The notes: generated by a model not told the origin, from the letters alone. 64,000 nucleotides of DNA from Zongyangia hominis (GCF_014385095.1 NZ_JACRTC010000004.1:124001-188000), one strand, 5' to 3'; shown: positions 28,801 through 37,973, counted from the stretch's first letter. Program-made: numbers and translations.

Positions 28801-30292
28801 TTCCGGTCTCCTCGCAGGCCACACCCTTTCCGGTGTTTCCGCCTCCGTTACCGAGAAAAACGCGGGCACTTATGAAGTGAACGTCAAAGGCAAACCGGTC
28901 ATCATGGACGGCAAAACGGACGTCACCGAAAACTACGTCATCTCCACAAAGCCCGGCTCCCTCGTCATCGAGAAAGCCTCCGTGACCATCACCGCCGACA
29001 ACGCGGGCAAGACCTACGGCGACCCCGATCCGGCCCTCACCGCCAAGGTAAGCGGCCTCGTACCGGGCGAATCCATCGCCTACACCGTCTCCCGTACCCC
29101 CGGCGAGAATGTGGGACCCTGTGACATCACCGTTTCCTACACGTCCAACAAAAACTACAACGTGACGGCCACGGGCGCCACCTTTACCATCAGCCAGAAA
29201 GCACTGACCGTTTATGTGGAAAGCGCCAGCAAGACCTACGGCGACGCGGATCCCGACTTCACCATCCGTCTGGACGGCGCGCTGGTGGGCGAGGACACCC
29301 TCCTCACCACCTTTAACCGCGCTCCCGGCGAGGATGTGAACCACTACGCTATCAACGTCATCCTGGGTCAAAACGGCAACTACGACCTGACGGTAGTACC
29401 CGGCGAACTGGAAATCACCCCGAAAGACGCCGTCATCACCGTGGACGATCAGACTAAGGTGGCGGGCAGCGCGGATCCGGACTTCACCGCCACCGTCGAA
29501 GGGCTCATCGGCGACGACACCCTAGAATACACCCTCACCCGTGCGGAAGGGGAAGGGGTTGGCACCTACGCCATCACCGCCACCTACACGCCCAATGCCA
29601 ACTACAACATCACTGTTGTGGACGGCGTCCTGCGCATCACGGCGGCCTCCACGTCGAGACCGATTACCACCCGTCCTTCCACTACCACCGATCCGACGCC
29701 TCCGGCCACCACCACCCCGGGACCGGCTCCGGTCACAGCGCCTCCGGCAACAACACCGGTTTCGCCCGTCACCACGCCAGCCGCCCCGGTAACCACTCCC
29801 ACCGTCAGCATCGACGAGCCTGATGTTCCCATCGCCAGCCTGCCCGTCACCTCCGACCGCACCGTCATTGATGAGCCGGATGTGCCGCTGGCAGCGACAC
29901 CGACACCCGTCTGGGCACTGATCAACCTGCTGCTCACCATTGCGACAGCGATTATCATGCTCTTGCTCCTCATCTTCTACTTCATCGGCAAGAAGAACAA
30001 GGAGGACGACGAGGACGAGGAACAGCAGCGCATCCGCCGCGAGAATGAAGAAGCGAAGCTCAACCACGTGCTCAAACGCAAAGGCTTCTGGAGACTCCTG
30101 AGCATCGTTCCGGCACTGGGCGCAGTCATCGCCTTCATCCTGACGGAAAACATGAGAAACCCGATGGTTCTCGTTGACAGATGGACCCTTCTCATGGCTC
30201 TGATCGCTCTGGTTCAGATCGTCATCGCGATTCTGAGCATCAAGGGCAGAAAAGACGAAGAGATGGACGAAGAAGACGAGACCAAAGCATAA
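22853..30292 (+). CDS. Giant InlB/MBG-repeat surface protein with C-terminal membrane anchor
   Basis: A 2479-aa adhesin-like protein. ATG at 22853 is chosen because AAAGGAGG lies 9 nt upstream; an ATG at 22802 with AGGGGG would add 17 residues before the signal peptide. Order: signal peptide (1-24), Thr/Pro linker, about nine InlB-type (Listeria-Bacteroides) beta repeats to about residue 980, then 16 MBG domains in two types. Type A has KTYGDPDP and type B has YDGTEKTVSGY; they follow an A-B-B order repeated four times. A Thr/Pro stalk follows. Instead of a sortase signal it ends with one membrane helix, a charged segment rich in Asp/Glu/Arg, two more helices and an acidic tail. The ligand is unknown. 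Confidence 0.85.
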   Translation: MKRFLAVLLAMMMVLSAFPVTALAPSDVTVPASNTTQQPGQSAPAVTTAVTSGTNVTTPAPDTSSGPPAGSVNGQRPQDAPTTTTASNSLPGEDTVYYNVTFLIGGGETYTVTQVAEGKLCVEPAIPPIPADMTSFAGWFKEDNTPFDFENTPITGDISLHAVFKDTYLVKFLNADGKVIDSKEVKRGGTVAATTVDVVAPAGQVFESWYLDGSLYDFSQPVTSNLTLTPHFRDLFYVYFDSQGSYVPPQLVDVGGFITRPEDPTRAGYRFSHWSLTPGGEAFDFSQSVSSDTTLYAVWEQEWVTYTVVYWLEAPNLPNTADLNSRDSYRYAFTETRRAYAGDTVTITAQNATTDNSAVKYASFHHSQSAVISGNGTTVVNVYFARDLYTIYFDLNAPSINVGTKWRPNYLYYTATMNFGGRTYTSGGAKYTITAKYQQDISDLWPVLSYDASGNPSMIATLSGYADRYFVGWSAGNITWTSKRVTMTEDMMPSSGTSRTIYGSWSEDTVVLYLQYMMESLEGKVPGAVEYNGKYYVSDPTYTQYVENGYVTLFNQKNIDGMTAAGTKWEKTNWRGDPQKDEDGSYHQYLFYNRQAFSIDFDTQGGNRIDSITGLKFGSDISSKKPADPQREGFTFLGWYTDAEYREAFDFAGATMPEHSLKLFAKWESNQFTATFLEKADGKEVGRQGLADGEYVTEPETYVKGEFYEGLGVFLGWYWYLPGTTRAVSYSWETPVHSDLTIFGQWRTDGFTLTYEAGGATGQVPVDSDTYALGVKARVKGADGLSKDNKVFVGWQVDGQGTVYYPGSLIEMNGDTVLVAKWVDPANVARLVYDANYGSPAETLTWMVERYDTVILAGDIFTREGYDLLGWSTKKQATEPDYLPGDEFTIVNDTEHLYAVWKRQTFSVTFVAGLRGSLEGETSFTEIPGGTAWGDAVTVPTPIPNDGYYFTGWTPSFPDTVTASQTYTANFAAQTLVTVFGNGDTFTYDGTPKTVTGYTYTGLGTETLTGLSASVTGTMAGTYPVKVIGTPKVTDANGADITDHFRFVYVDGAMLIEQRAVTITADDAGKTYGDPDPALTAKVSGLVPGESIAYTVSREPGEDVGPYDITVSYTPNQNYNVTATGGTFTISKRDLTVTGNSNTFIYDGTDKTVSGYTYSGLLAGQQIAGLSASRTEKNAGIYDVNVKGAPVITEGGKNVTANYNITTKPGTLIIKRASIPLIITGHGGTFTYDGKPHTVSGYDVEGLLEGHTLSGVSASVTGTIAGTYLSQITGKPVIMDGDVDVTENYDILPRPASMLIKQREVTITADDAGKTYGVSDPALTAKVSGLVPGESISYTVTRTPGENVGPYDILVTASDTTNYKVKTENGTFTITKRNLTITANSSTGNIYDGTEKTVSGYDVAGLVDGDTLSGVSASRSEKNVGTYDVTVEGTPVLMKGSENVTGNYNITTKPGTLVIEKAAIQLTITANSSTGNTYDGTEKTASGYTYSGLLEGHTLSGVSASRTEKNASTYEVNVKGKPVIMDGKTDVTENYVISTKPGSLVIEKASVTITADDAGKTYGDPDPALTAKVSGLVPGESIAYTVSRTPGENVGPYDITVSYTSNKNYNVTATGATFTISQKNLTITAKSSTGNIYDGTEKTVSGYDVTGLVDGDTLSGVSASRSEKNVGTYDVTVEGNPVIMKGAENVTGNYNIATVPGTLIIKPASLTLTITAKSSTENTYDGTEKTVSGYDVEGLLEGHTLSGVSASRTETAAGTYDVSVEGTPVIMDGKTDVSENYTILTVPGSLIIRQKALTITADDAGKTYGDADPAAFTAKVSGLVPGESIDYTVTRTPGENAGLYDIIPAVKENANYSVNIVNGTFTIAKRDLTITAKSSTGNIYDGTEKTVSGYDVTGLVDGDSLSGISVSRSEKNVGTYDVTVEGTPVLMKGSENVTGNYNITTKPGTLVIEKASIALTITANSSTGNIYDGTEKTASGYTYSGLLAGHTLSGVSASVTEKNAGTYEVNVKGKPVIMDGKTDVTENYVISTKPGSLVIEKASVTITADNAGKTYGDPDPALTAKVSGLVPGESIAYTVSRTPGENVGPCDITVSYTSNKNYNVTATGATFTISQKALTVYVESASKTYGDADPDFTIRLDGALVGEDTLLTTFNRAPGEDVNHYAINVILGQNGNYDLTVVPGELEITPKDAVITVDDQTKVAGSADPDFTATVEGLIGDDTLEYTLTRAEGEGVGTYAITATYTPNANYNITVVDGVLRITAASTSRPITTRPSTTTDPTPPATTTPGPAPVTAPPATTPVSPVTTPAAPVTTPTVSIDEPDVPIASLPVTSDRTVIDEPDVPLAATPTPVWALINLLLTIATAIIMLLLLIFYFIGKKNKEDDEDEEQQRIRRENEEAKLNHVLKRKGFWRLLSIVPALGAVIAFILTENMRNPMVLVDRWTLLMALIALVQIVIAILSIKGRKDEEMDEEDETKA
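26036..29195 (+). repeat. In-gene ~735-bp A-B-B super-repeat of MBG domains
   Basis: Type A units begin near 26036, 26768, 27503, 28240 and 28982, a period of 732-742 bp. The units at about 27503-27715 and 28982-29195 are almost identical in DNA, indicating recent duplication or conversion across two super-repeats (about 1.48 kb). Confidence 0.85.
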
Positions 30293-30309
30293 TCCCTTCC
30301 GTTTTTAAC

Positions 30310-30346
30310 AAAAGCCAGCCGCTCTTTTGAGCGGCTGGCTTTTTTG
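30310..30346 (+). terminator. Terminator of the giant surface protein gene
   Basis: AAAGCCAGCCGCT/AGCGGCTGGCTTT stem with a T-run, just after the stop. A fragment of the dispersed repeat follows at 30347-30373. Confidence 0.9.
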
Positions 30347-30399
30347 CCGCCTGCGGCGGGACATGTCGCGCCCTAGATTAAATTTGCAACTTGGCTGTG

Positions 30400-30636
30400 C
30401 TAGAAATAATATTGGGTGAGGATGGTGATGCATTTCTCACAAATCAGCTTTCCATGAAACGCGGTGAGATTTTGGGTCTCGCCGCAGAAAACGCATTCCG
30501 GCAGCACTTTTTTGACATAGACGTATTCCCCCTGCATCACCATGGACACCGGATCGCCTGGCTGGATATCAAGCTTGTAGCGTATCTCCTTGGGAATGAC
30601 AAAGCGTCCCACGGCATCAATCTTCGCTATATTCAT
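30400..30636 (-). CDS. AbrB/SpoVT-family regulator with zinc-ribbon tail
   Basis: A 78-aa paralogue of the protein at 16942-17193. The AbrB domain has DAVGRFVIPKEIRYKL near the N-terminus, and CVFC and CEKC form a likely four-Cys zinc site at about 55-58 and 71-74. ATG at 30636 is chosen for AAAGGAGAG 8 nt upstream; a longer frame begins at 30663 without such a site. It is transcribed away from the ribbon-helix-helix gene at 30752. The shared 115-bp interval is full of GTCA repeats, so either protein may bind there and autoregulate. Confidence 0.8.
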   Translation of the reverse strand: MNIAKIDAVGRFVIPKEIRYKLDIQPGDPVSMVMQGEYVYVKKVLPECVFCGETQNLTAFHGKLICEKCITILTQYYF

Positions 30637-30751
30637 AAGTTTTGGCTCTCCTTTGTTCGTCATTTATTCGTCATATAGACGTCATTTCCTTAGTTTCATT
30701 ATATATGACTCCATAATTTAGTCAATACTTCGTCAAGGAGGAGTCAAAATA
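30637..30751. promoter_or_regulatory. Divergent control region with repeated GTCA/TGAC motifs
   Basis: The minus-strand promoter has TTGACT (30720-30725), 16 nt and TATAAT (30698-30703). Five CGTCA or AGTCA motifs and one inverted TGACT recur every 10-25 bp across the interval, covering the promoter and both ribosome binding sites. This is the pattern expected of cooperative operator sites. Confidence 0.65.
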
Positions 30752-30931
30752 ATGTCTAATGAAATCGTCAGATACACCATGCGCATCAACTGGCGGCTAC
30801 TCGACAAACTCGGCTTCATCGCGGAATATGAGGGTCGATCAAAGAACAAAGAGATTGAACAACTCATGAAAAAGAGAATTGCCGAGTTCGAGAAGGAACA
30901 TGGAGAGATCGTCCTTCCCGGGGAGGACTGA
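30752..30931 (+). CDS. Small ribbon-helix-helix (Arc-like) DNA-binding protein
   Basis: A 59-aa protein. The pattern RYTMRINWRLLDKL, followed by a second helix with GRSKNKEIEQLMKK, fits an Arc/MetJ-type beta-strand plus two helices that dimerises on DNA. ATG at 30752 has AAGGAGG 10 nt upstream, and the TGA at 30929 lies 14 nt before the thioesterase start, so the two genes are probably one transcript. It is divergent from the AbrB-like gene. No toxin partner is recognisable, since the downstream gene is a hotdog thioesterase. Confidence 0.75.
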   Translation: MSNEIVRYTMRINWRLLDKLGFIAEYEGRSKNKEIEQLMKKRIAEFEKEHGEIVLPGED

Positions 30932-30945
30932 GGGGAGGAGCAACC

Positions 30946-31377
30946 ATGATTTCTGAAAGCCGCATCACCGTCCGTTACGCGGAGACCGACCAGATGGGCG
31001 TCACCCATCACGCGGTGTATCCCATCTGGTACGAGGTGGCCCGGACGGACTTCATCAAGCAACTGGGCATCACCTATTCCGAGATGGAGCGCATGGGCGT
31101 CATGACCCCCCTCATCGAGCTTACCTGTCACTACCACGGGGTGACCCGGTACGAGGACGAGCTGGTGGTCCGGGTGACCATCGGGCGGCTCACCCCGGCC
31201 CGCATCCAGTTTTGCTATGAAATCTACCACGTGGGGGAGGAGAGGCCCTGCAACACCGGCTCCACCACCCACGCCTGGGTGGACGCCGCCACCTTCCGGC
31301 CCATCAATATGAAGCGCAAGTTCCCCGATCTCTATGAAAAGATGGCCCACCCGCCGGTGGGGGATACCGCGCTGTAA
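30946..31377 (+). CDS. YbgC/FcbC-type acyl-CoA thioesterase (4HBT hotdog fold)
   Basis: A 143-aa thioesterase. YAETDQMGVTHHAVY near the N-terminus carries the catalytic Asp15 of the 4-hydroxybenzoyl-CoA thioesterase family and the HxxY helix start. ATG at 30946 follows GGGGAGGAG. The last residues (PPVGDTAL) and the stop are encoded by a copy of the dispersed palindromic repeat, which matches the non-coding sequence just after mnmE. The protein's tail is therefore repeat-derived and probably dispensable. It lies 14 nt downstream of the ribbon-helix-helix gene. The substrate is not predictable. Confidence 0.85.
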   Translation: MISESRITVRYAETDQMGVTHHAVYPIWYEVARTDFIKQLGITYSEMERMGVMTPLIELTCHYHGVTRYEDELVVRVTIGRLTPARIQFCYEIYHVGEERPCNTGSTTHAWVDAATFRPINMKRKFPDLYEKMAHPPVGDTAL

Positions 31378-31570
31378 CGCGATAGCAATAATTCTAGTGC
31401 GGACACCGCGACATGGCAGCGGGCCCTGCCAAGGCGTGACGATGGCGCTGACAACGCCTTGTTTTCTCCTCCGTGTGCTTTGAGGCGGCGTGACCGCCGC
31501 GACTGTCCGGCGTCCCCCACCGGTAGGTGGCGCGGGCGGCGCGAAGAAAACCTCGGGCGCGCCTGCGGCG
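31345..31570. repeat. Dispersed palindromic repeat block after the thioesterase gene
   Basis: Contains CCCGCCGGTGGGGG at the gene's 3' end, CCCCCACCGGTAGGTGG near 31513-31530, and an inverted core module before 31565. It fills most of the 31378-31704 gap apart from the aldolase promoter. Confidence 0.8.
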
Positions 31571-31633
31571 GGTCTCGTCTGCGTATCGAAAAAATAAATA
31601 CTTGTGCCATCTACAATGCGCGGGTCCAAATTC

Positions 31634-31662
31634 TTGACGGGGGCTGGCGGCAGGGATATACT
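31634..31662 (+). promoter_or_regulatory. Promoter of the class II aldolase gene
   Basis: TTGACG (31634-31639), 17 nt, TATACT (31657-31662). Confidence 0.85.
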
Positions 31663-31704
31663 GAGTATAAGCAAGGTCATCATAGACATGAGGAGGTATA
31701 AGAA

Positions 31705-32625
31705 ATGTTAGTCACCATGAAGGAAATCCTGGACCGCGCGAGCGCCGGCAATTATGCGGTGGTCGCACCCAATGTTTTCAGCGAACTGGATACCCGGGCG
31801 GCCATTGCGGCGGCGGAAAAGCTGGGGTCCCCCATGATCATCGATCTGAGCGTGGGATCGACCAAGGATATCGTTGTCACCGGCCACAACCTGGTGGAGA
31901 TTGCCGAACAGACCGCAGTCCCTGTCGCTGTGAATCTGGATCACGGCGGCGATGTCCACAAATCCTTTGAAGAGGTCACCACCGAAATTATGTGCGCGAT
32001 CAAAGCGGGCTTTACTTCCGTCATGGTGGATCGCTCTTCCCTCCCCTATGAAGAGAACGTCAAAGAGACCGCCATCCTCGCCAAAATTGCCCATTCCATG
32101 GGCGTGACGGTGGAATCCGAGCTGGGCCATGTGGGATCCGGGTCCAATTATGCGGAGGACGGCGCCTCCATGTACACCGACCCCGCCCTGGCCAAAGATT
32201 TCGTGGACCGCACCGGCATCGACTGCCTGGCCGTCGCCGTCGGCACCGCCCACGGCGTCTATACTTCCACCCCGAAGCTGGACTATGACCGCATCAAGGC
32301 CATTAAGAAGAAAGTGGGCGGCCTGCCCCTGGTCATCCACGGCAGCTCCGGCGTTAGCCACGAAGACCTGCATCAGGCCAGTACCGTGGGCATCAACAAG
32401 GTCAACATGGGCTTCGACTTTATGGATCATATCGTCAAGGATCTGGCGAAACGGGATTTCTCCGGGGCCAATGCGTACAACATCTGGCAGTATATCCAGG
32501 AGGCCTACATGGAAAAGGCGCTGGAAATGATCAAGTGCCTGGGCTCCGACGGCAAGACCTGGAAGGTCGAGAGAGTTGACTGCACCGCCGCGAGCAAGCT
32601 TCTGGGCGCCGGCGGCGAAGGCTGA
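31705..32625 (+). CDS. Class II ketose-bisphosphate aldolase (fructose-1,6-bisphosphate/tagatose type)
   Basis: A 306-aa zinc-dependent aldolase that cleaves ketose bisphosphates to dihydroxyacetone phosphate and an aldehyde phosphate, feeding glycolysis. Visible features: catalytic Asp79 and zinc ligand His80 in NLDHGG, Glu139 in ESELGHVG, His183 in GTAHG and His212 in IHGSSG. The usual NI(D/N)T(D/E) segment near the C-terminal third reads NKVNMGFDF, so the exact substrate (fructose, tagatose or another ketose bisphosphate) is open. ATG at 31705 follows AGGAGG. It is monocistronic, with its own promoter and terminator. A role in using fructose released by the GH32 enzymes is plausible but unproven. 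Confidence 0.85.
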   Translation: MLVTMKEILDRASAGNYAVVAPNVFSELDTRAAIAAAEKLGSPMIIDLSVGSTKDIVVTGHNLVEIAEQTAVPVAVNLDHGGDVHKSFEEVTTEIMCAIKAGFTSVMVDRSSLPYEENVKETAILAKIAHSMGVTVESELGHVGSGSNYAEDGASMYTDPALAKDFVDRTGIDCLAVAVGTAHGVYTSTPKLDYDRIKAIKKKVGGLPLVIHGSSGVSHEDLHQASTVGINKVNMGFDFMDHIVKDLAKRDFSGANAYNIWQYIQEAYMEKALEMIKCLGSDGKTWKVERVDCTAASKLLGAGGEG

Positions 32626-32635
32626 TTTGATACAT

Positions 32636-32669
32636 AAAAAGAACAGCTGCTTTCACAGCTGTTCTTTTG
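32636..32669 (+). terminator. Terminator of the aldolase gene
   Basis: AAGAACAGCTG/CAGCTGTTCTT stem with loop CTTTCA and a T-run. Confidence 0.9.
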
Positions 32670-32706
32670 CGCATCGGGCGTGGCTACCCTGCGCCCAGGT
32701 CCAAGT

Positions 32707-32743
32707 ATAAAAAAAGCGCGAGCTTAAAGCTCGCGCTTTTTTC
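32707..32743 (-). terminator. Terminator of clpB
   Basis: AAAAAGCGCGAGCT/AGCTCGCGCTTTTT stem immediately after the clpB stop, with T-runs in both directions. Confidence 0.9.
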
Positions 32744-35371
32744 TTATTCCACTGTTTCCAGGGGGGCGGGGGAGAGGACCTCCACCGCCAAGGCGCCGTC
32801 TTTTAATACAATGCGCAGACGGGAGCCGGGCAGGATGTCCTCGCCGATGATTTGACGGCCAATGAGGGTCTCCACATGGTGCTGGACATACCTTCTCAGG
32901 GGCCGCGCGCCGTAGACCGGGTCGTAGGCGCTGTCAATGATGAAGTCTTTAGCTTCCTGTGTCAGCTCGCAGGAGAGCTGCTTGTCGGAGAGCCGCCCAT
33001 TCAGGTCCGCCACCAGCAGGTCGATAATTTGGGTGATATCGGCCTTGGTCAGCGGCTTATAGAAGACGATCTCGTCAAGACGGTTTAAGAACTCGGGCCG
33101 GAAGGAGCGTCGCAGCAGCTCCTCCACCTGTTCCTCCGCTTCCAGCGTGATGTTGCCGTCCTCGTCGATGCCGTCCAAGAGGTACTGGCTCCCCAGGTTG
33201 GAAGTCAGGATAATGATGGTGTTTTTAAAGTCCACCGTACGGCCCTGGGAATCGGTAATGCGCCCGTCGTCGAGGACTTGCAGGAGGACGTTGAAGACGT
33301 CCGGGTGGGCCTTTTCCACCTCGTCAAAGAGGATGACCGAGTAGGGCTTGCGGCGCACCGCCTCGGTGAGCTGGCCGCCCTCCTCATAGCCCACATATCC
33401 CGGAGGCGCTCCAATGAGGCGGGAGACGGAGTATTTCTCCATATACTCGCTCATGTCGATGCGCACAAGGTTGCGCTCGTCGTCAAAGAGACACTCGGCC
33501 AGCGCCTTGGCAAGCTCGGTTTTGCCCACGCCGGTGGGCCCCAGGAACAGGAAGGAGCCGATGGGCCGGTCCGGGTCCTGGATGCCCGCCCGGGAGCGGA
33601 TGATGGCGTCGGTGACCCGGGAGACGGCCTCGTTTTGGCCGATGATCCGTTTGTGGAGGATATCGTCCAGGTGCAGGAGCTTCTCCCGTTCTCCCTCCAT
33701 GAGCCGCGCCACCGGGATACCGGTCCAGCGCTCCACAATCCGGGCAATCTCTCCCTCGGTGACCTTGTCCCGCAGCAGGGAGTCCTTCTTCTCGGTGCGG
33801 GCCGCGGCCTCCTCTTCCTCCAGCTGTTTTTTGAGGGCGGGGAGCCTGCCGTATTTGAGCTCGGCGGCTTTGTTGAGGTCATACTCCCGCTCGGCCTTCT
33901 CGATCTGCTGATTGAGTTCTTCCAGCTGTTCCCGGAGCTTCTGGACCTTGCCGATGGAGGCCTTTTCGTTGTCCCACTGGGCCTTCATGGCATTAAAACG
34001 CTCCCGCATGTCGCTGAGTTCCTTCTGGATCTCTTTCAGATGCTCTTGGGAGAGGGCGTCCTTCTCTTTCTTGAGCGCCGCCTCCTCGATCTCATGCTGG
34101 ATGATCTTGCGCTGGATGACGTCCAGCTCGGTGGGCATGGAATCGATCTCGGTGCGGATCATGGCGCAGGCCTCGTCGACCAGGTCAATGGCCTTGTCGG
34201 GGAGGAAACGGTCGGTGATATAGCGGTTGGAGAGGGTGGCGGCGGCGATGATGGCGTTGTCCTGGATTTTGACGCCGTGATAGACCTCGTACCGCTCTTT
34301 GAGTCCCCGGAGGATGGCGATGGTGTCCTCCACCGTGGGTTCACTCACCAGCACCGGCTGGAACCGGCGCTCCAGGGCCGGGTCCTTTTCGATGTACTGG
34401 CGGTATTCGTTTAAGGTGGTGGCGCCGATGCAGTGAAGCTCGCCCCTGGCCAGCATGGGCTTTAACAGGTTGCCCGCGTCCATGGCGCCCTCGGTCTTGC
34501 CCGCGCCCACAATGGTGTGCAGCTCGTCGATAAAGAGGATGATCTTGCCTTCGCTCTTTTTAATTTCCGCGAGCACCGCTTTGAGGCGCTCCTCAAACTC
34601 GCCCCGGTATTTGGCGCCCGCGATGAGGGAGCCCATATCCAGGGAGAAGATGGTTTTATCTTTGAGGGAATGGGGGACGTCGCCCCGCACAATCCGTTGG
34701 GCCAAGCCCTCGGCGATGGCGGTCTTGCCGACGCCCGGCTCGCCGATGAGGACCGGGTTATTTTTGCTCTTGCGGGAGAGGATGCGGATGACGTTGCGGA
34801 TTTCGTCGTCCCGGCCGATGATGGGGTCCAGCTTCTGATTGCGGGCCCGTTCCACCAGGTCGTCGCCGTATTTTTTCAGCGCGTCGTAGGTTTCCTCCGG
34901 GCTCTGGCTGGTCACCCGGGTGGCGCCCCGTACCCCCGCCAGCACTTTGAGGACATGGTCCTTTTGGATATGGTAGTCTTTAAAAAGCTGCTGCAAGTTG
35001 CTGTTTGCCTGGGAGAGCAGGGAGAGGAAAATGTGCTCCACCGAGACATATTCATCCTTCATGTTGTCCGCCAGCTTCTCCGCCTGGATGAGGACGGCGT
35101 CCACATCGGGAGCCACATAGATTTTCTCCGGGTCCCGGCCCGGGCCCGTCACCCGGGGCATGGAAGCGATCATGCTTTGTAATCTGGACTTCATCCCCTC
35201 CACGTCCACCTGCATTTTGAGCAAAAGCTCAGGAATGAGGCCGTTTTCCTGCCCCAAGAGCGCCGAAAGCAGGTGCTCCTGGGTGATCTGCATATTCTGG
35301 TTCTCTATACTAATTTGCTGCGCCTCCTGGATGGCTTCCAGGGACTTCTGGGTAAATTTTTGTGCATTCAT
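32744..35371 (-). CDS. clpB: Chaperone protein ClpB, AAA+ disaggregase
   Basis: An 875-aa hexameric ATPase that extracts polypeptides from aggregates together with DnaK. Order: Clp N-domain repeats (1-145), first AAA+ module with Walker A GEPGVGKT (210-217), a full coiled-coil M-domain (about 410-530, which separates ClpB from ClpA and ClpC), and a second AAA+ module with GPTGVGKT (about 611). Sensor-2 GAR is in the [11 protein letters not shown] segment. The ATG at 35371 is preferred over the TTG one codon upstream, with AGGAGGG 9 nt before. A perfect CIRCE operator about 120 bp upstream implies HrcA control and heat induction. Confidence 0.97.
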   Translation of the reverse strand: MNAQKFTQKSLEAIQEAQQISIENQNMQITQEHLLSALLGQENGLIPELLLKMQVDVEGMKSRLQSMIASMPRVTGPGRDPEKIYVAPDVDAVLIQAEKLADNMKDEYVSVEHIFLSLLSQANSNLQQLFKDYHIQKDHVLKVLAGVRGATRVTSQSPEETYDALKKYGDDLVERARNQKLDPIIGRDDEIRNVIRILSRKSKNNPVLIGEPGVGKTAIAEGLAQRIVRGDVPHSLKDKTIFSLDMGSLIAGAKYRGEFEERLKAVLAEIKKSEGKIILFIDELHTIVGAGKTEGAMDAGNLLKPMLARGELHCIGATTLNEYRQYIEKDPALERRFQPVLVSEPTVEDTIAILRGLKERYEVYHGVKIQDNAIIAAATLSNRYITDRFLPDKAIDLVDEACAMIRTEIDSMPTELDVIQRKIIQHEIEEAALKKEKDALSQEHLKEIQKELSDMRERFNAMKAQWDNEKASIGKVQKLREQLEELNQQIEKAEREYDLNKAAELKYGRLPALKKQLEEEEAAARTEKKDSLLRDKVTEGEIARIVERWTGIPVARLMEGEREKLLHLDDILHKRIIGQNEAVSRVTDAIIRSRAGIQDPDRPIGSFLFLGPTGVGKTELAKALAECLFDDERNLVRIDMSEYMEKYSVSRLIGAPPGYVGYEEGGQLTEAVRRKPYSVILFDEVEKAHPDVFNVLLQVLDDGRITDSQGRTVDFKNTIIILTSNLGSQYLLDGIDEDGNITLEAEEQVEELLRRSFRPEFLNRLDEIVFYKPLTKADITQIIDLLVADLNGRLSDKQLSCELTQEAKDFIIDSAYDPVYGARPLRRYVQHHVETLIGRQIIGEDILPGSRLRIVLKDGALAVEVLSPAPLETVE

Positions 35372-35493
35372 CAAATGGTTCCCTCCTTGCGGGCCGGCCG
35401 GCCCTGATCGTCAAGAATAGCTTTTCTCACGAATTTAAGTATACCGGCTAGACATGAAGATTTCGTGGGTAAATTATTGCCAAACTGTAAAAA

Positions 35494-35520
35494 TTAGCAC
35501 TCGCTATAATAGAGTGCTAA
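35494..35520. promoter_or_regulatory. CIRCE operator (HrcA binding site) upstream of clpB
   Basis: Perfect match to TTAGCACTC-N9-GAGTGCTAA (arms 35494-35502 and 35512-35520). The spacer contains TATAAT, so the operator probably overlaps a promoter. clpB is the only gene it can serve on the minus strand. Confidence 0.95.
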
Positions 35521-35639
35521 TTTGTAAGGAAGCCCATCCTTTTTCCATTTATAGGCGGGCCATCAAGAGGACGCCCACAAAAAATTATACTATTTGCAAA
35601 ACCCGCCATTCTTCAAGATCTTGTAGTTTTTTTCTCTAA

Positions 35640-35930
35640 AAAATCAAGAAATAGTGGATATGCTACCCAACGTATTAAATTTGGGTTTTAAACATATTCC
35701 ACCGACTTTTCCACTGTTTTTCTCAAAATTGAGATTTTCCCGTGGATAACTCGGTGGAAACTGTTTAAAGGTGGCGGGGCTTGCCCCACAAAAACCTTGA
35801 AAATATCAGGATTTTTCTAGGAACATCCGTTTTTATTTTCCCCAGAACCCCTGTTAAAAATGTGGAAACTAAAAATTTCGCGGAGTTGAAAAATCAAGGG
35901 GGACTTTCGTCCCCCTCTTTACAAAAAGTA
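35640..35930. other. AT-rich intergenic segment with several DnaA-box-like 9-mers
   Basis: The gap between clpB and tadA (35372-36336) has no gene. This part has six sequences near TTATCCACA or TTTTCCAC: about 35653, 35695, 35707, 35741 (8 of 9), 35753 and 35861. A hairpin AGGGGGAC/GTCCCCCT at 35897-35916 closes it. Confidence 0.4.
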
Positions 35931-36146
35931 TAGGCGCCGCCTGCCGCCGGAACTTGTCGCGCTCTTCATTTTCTTCGCGCTGCCGCGTTCCCCACGCCTG
36001 CCGGCGGCGGGCGGCGCCCGCTCCCGCACCGCGCTGTGGCGCGTTGGCAATAGAAATGTGAGCTACGCGACGGTGGTTTGAAAGGGAATTTCGAGCGCGT
36101 CTACCCGACCGGAGGTCCGCGCCATCCTCCAGCGGCAGCTGGGGAC
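35930..36146. repeat. Dispersed palindromic repeat block downstream of tadA
   Basis: CGCCTGCCGCCGG followed by a core with TGTCGCGCTCTT...TTCGCG...GCCGCGTT, then further modules ending in CCAGCGGCAGCTGGGG. It lies at the 3' side of the tadA transcript. Confidence 0.8.
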
Positions 36147-36176
36147 AAAAAAATGACGGGTTAAAAAACCCGTCGC
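36147..36176 (-). terminator. Terminator of the tadA transcript
   Basis: GACGGGTT-AAAA-AACCCGTC hairpin followed by a T-run in the minus direction, about 160 nt past the tadA stop. Confidence 0.7.
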
Positions 36177-36336
36177 AAGTAAAGGTAGTATGGAGTTAAT
36201 TATAAAGGAGGGGGATTGACAGAGAACCCAGCAATAAAATCTGATGTTCTCTACACTTTCATTATATCAGCTTGCAGAAAACTGTGATGAACAAAGTTAA
36301 AACAAAAATCATGAAAATCATTAACAGTTTTATTTC

Positions 36337-37928
<1,592 letters not shown>

Positions 37929-37973
37929 GCTTAACACCTCCCATCCACAGACCATAAAGATGAATTGGATTCT

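Noticed and set aside
30752..31377. RHH protein and thioesterase as a toxin-antitoxin pair
   Set aside because: The second gene has an intact hotdog thioesterase motif and no toxin features; coupling alone is not enough.
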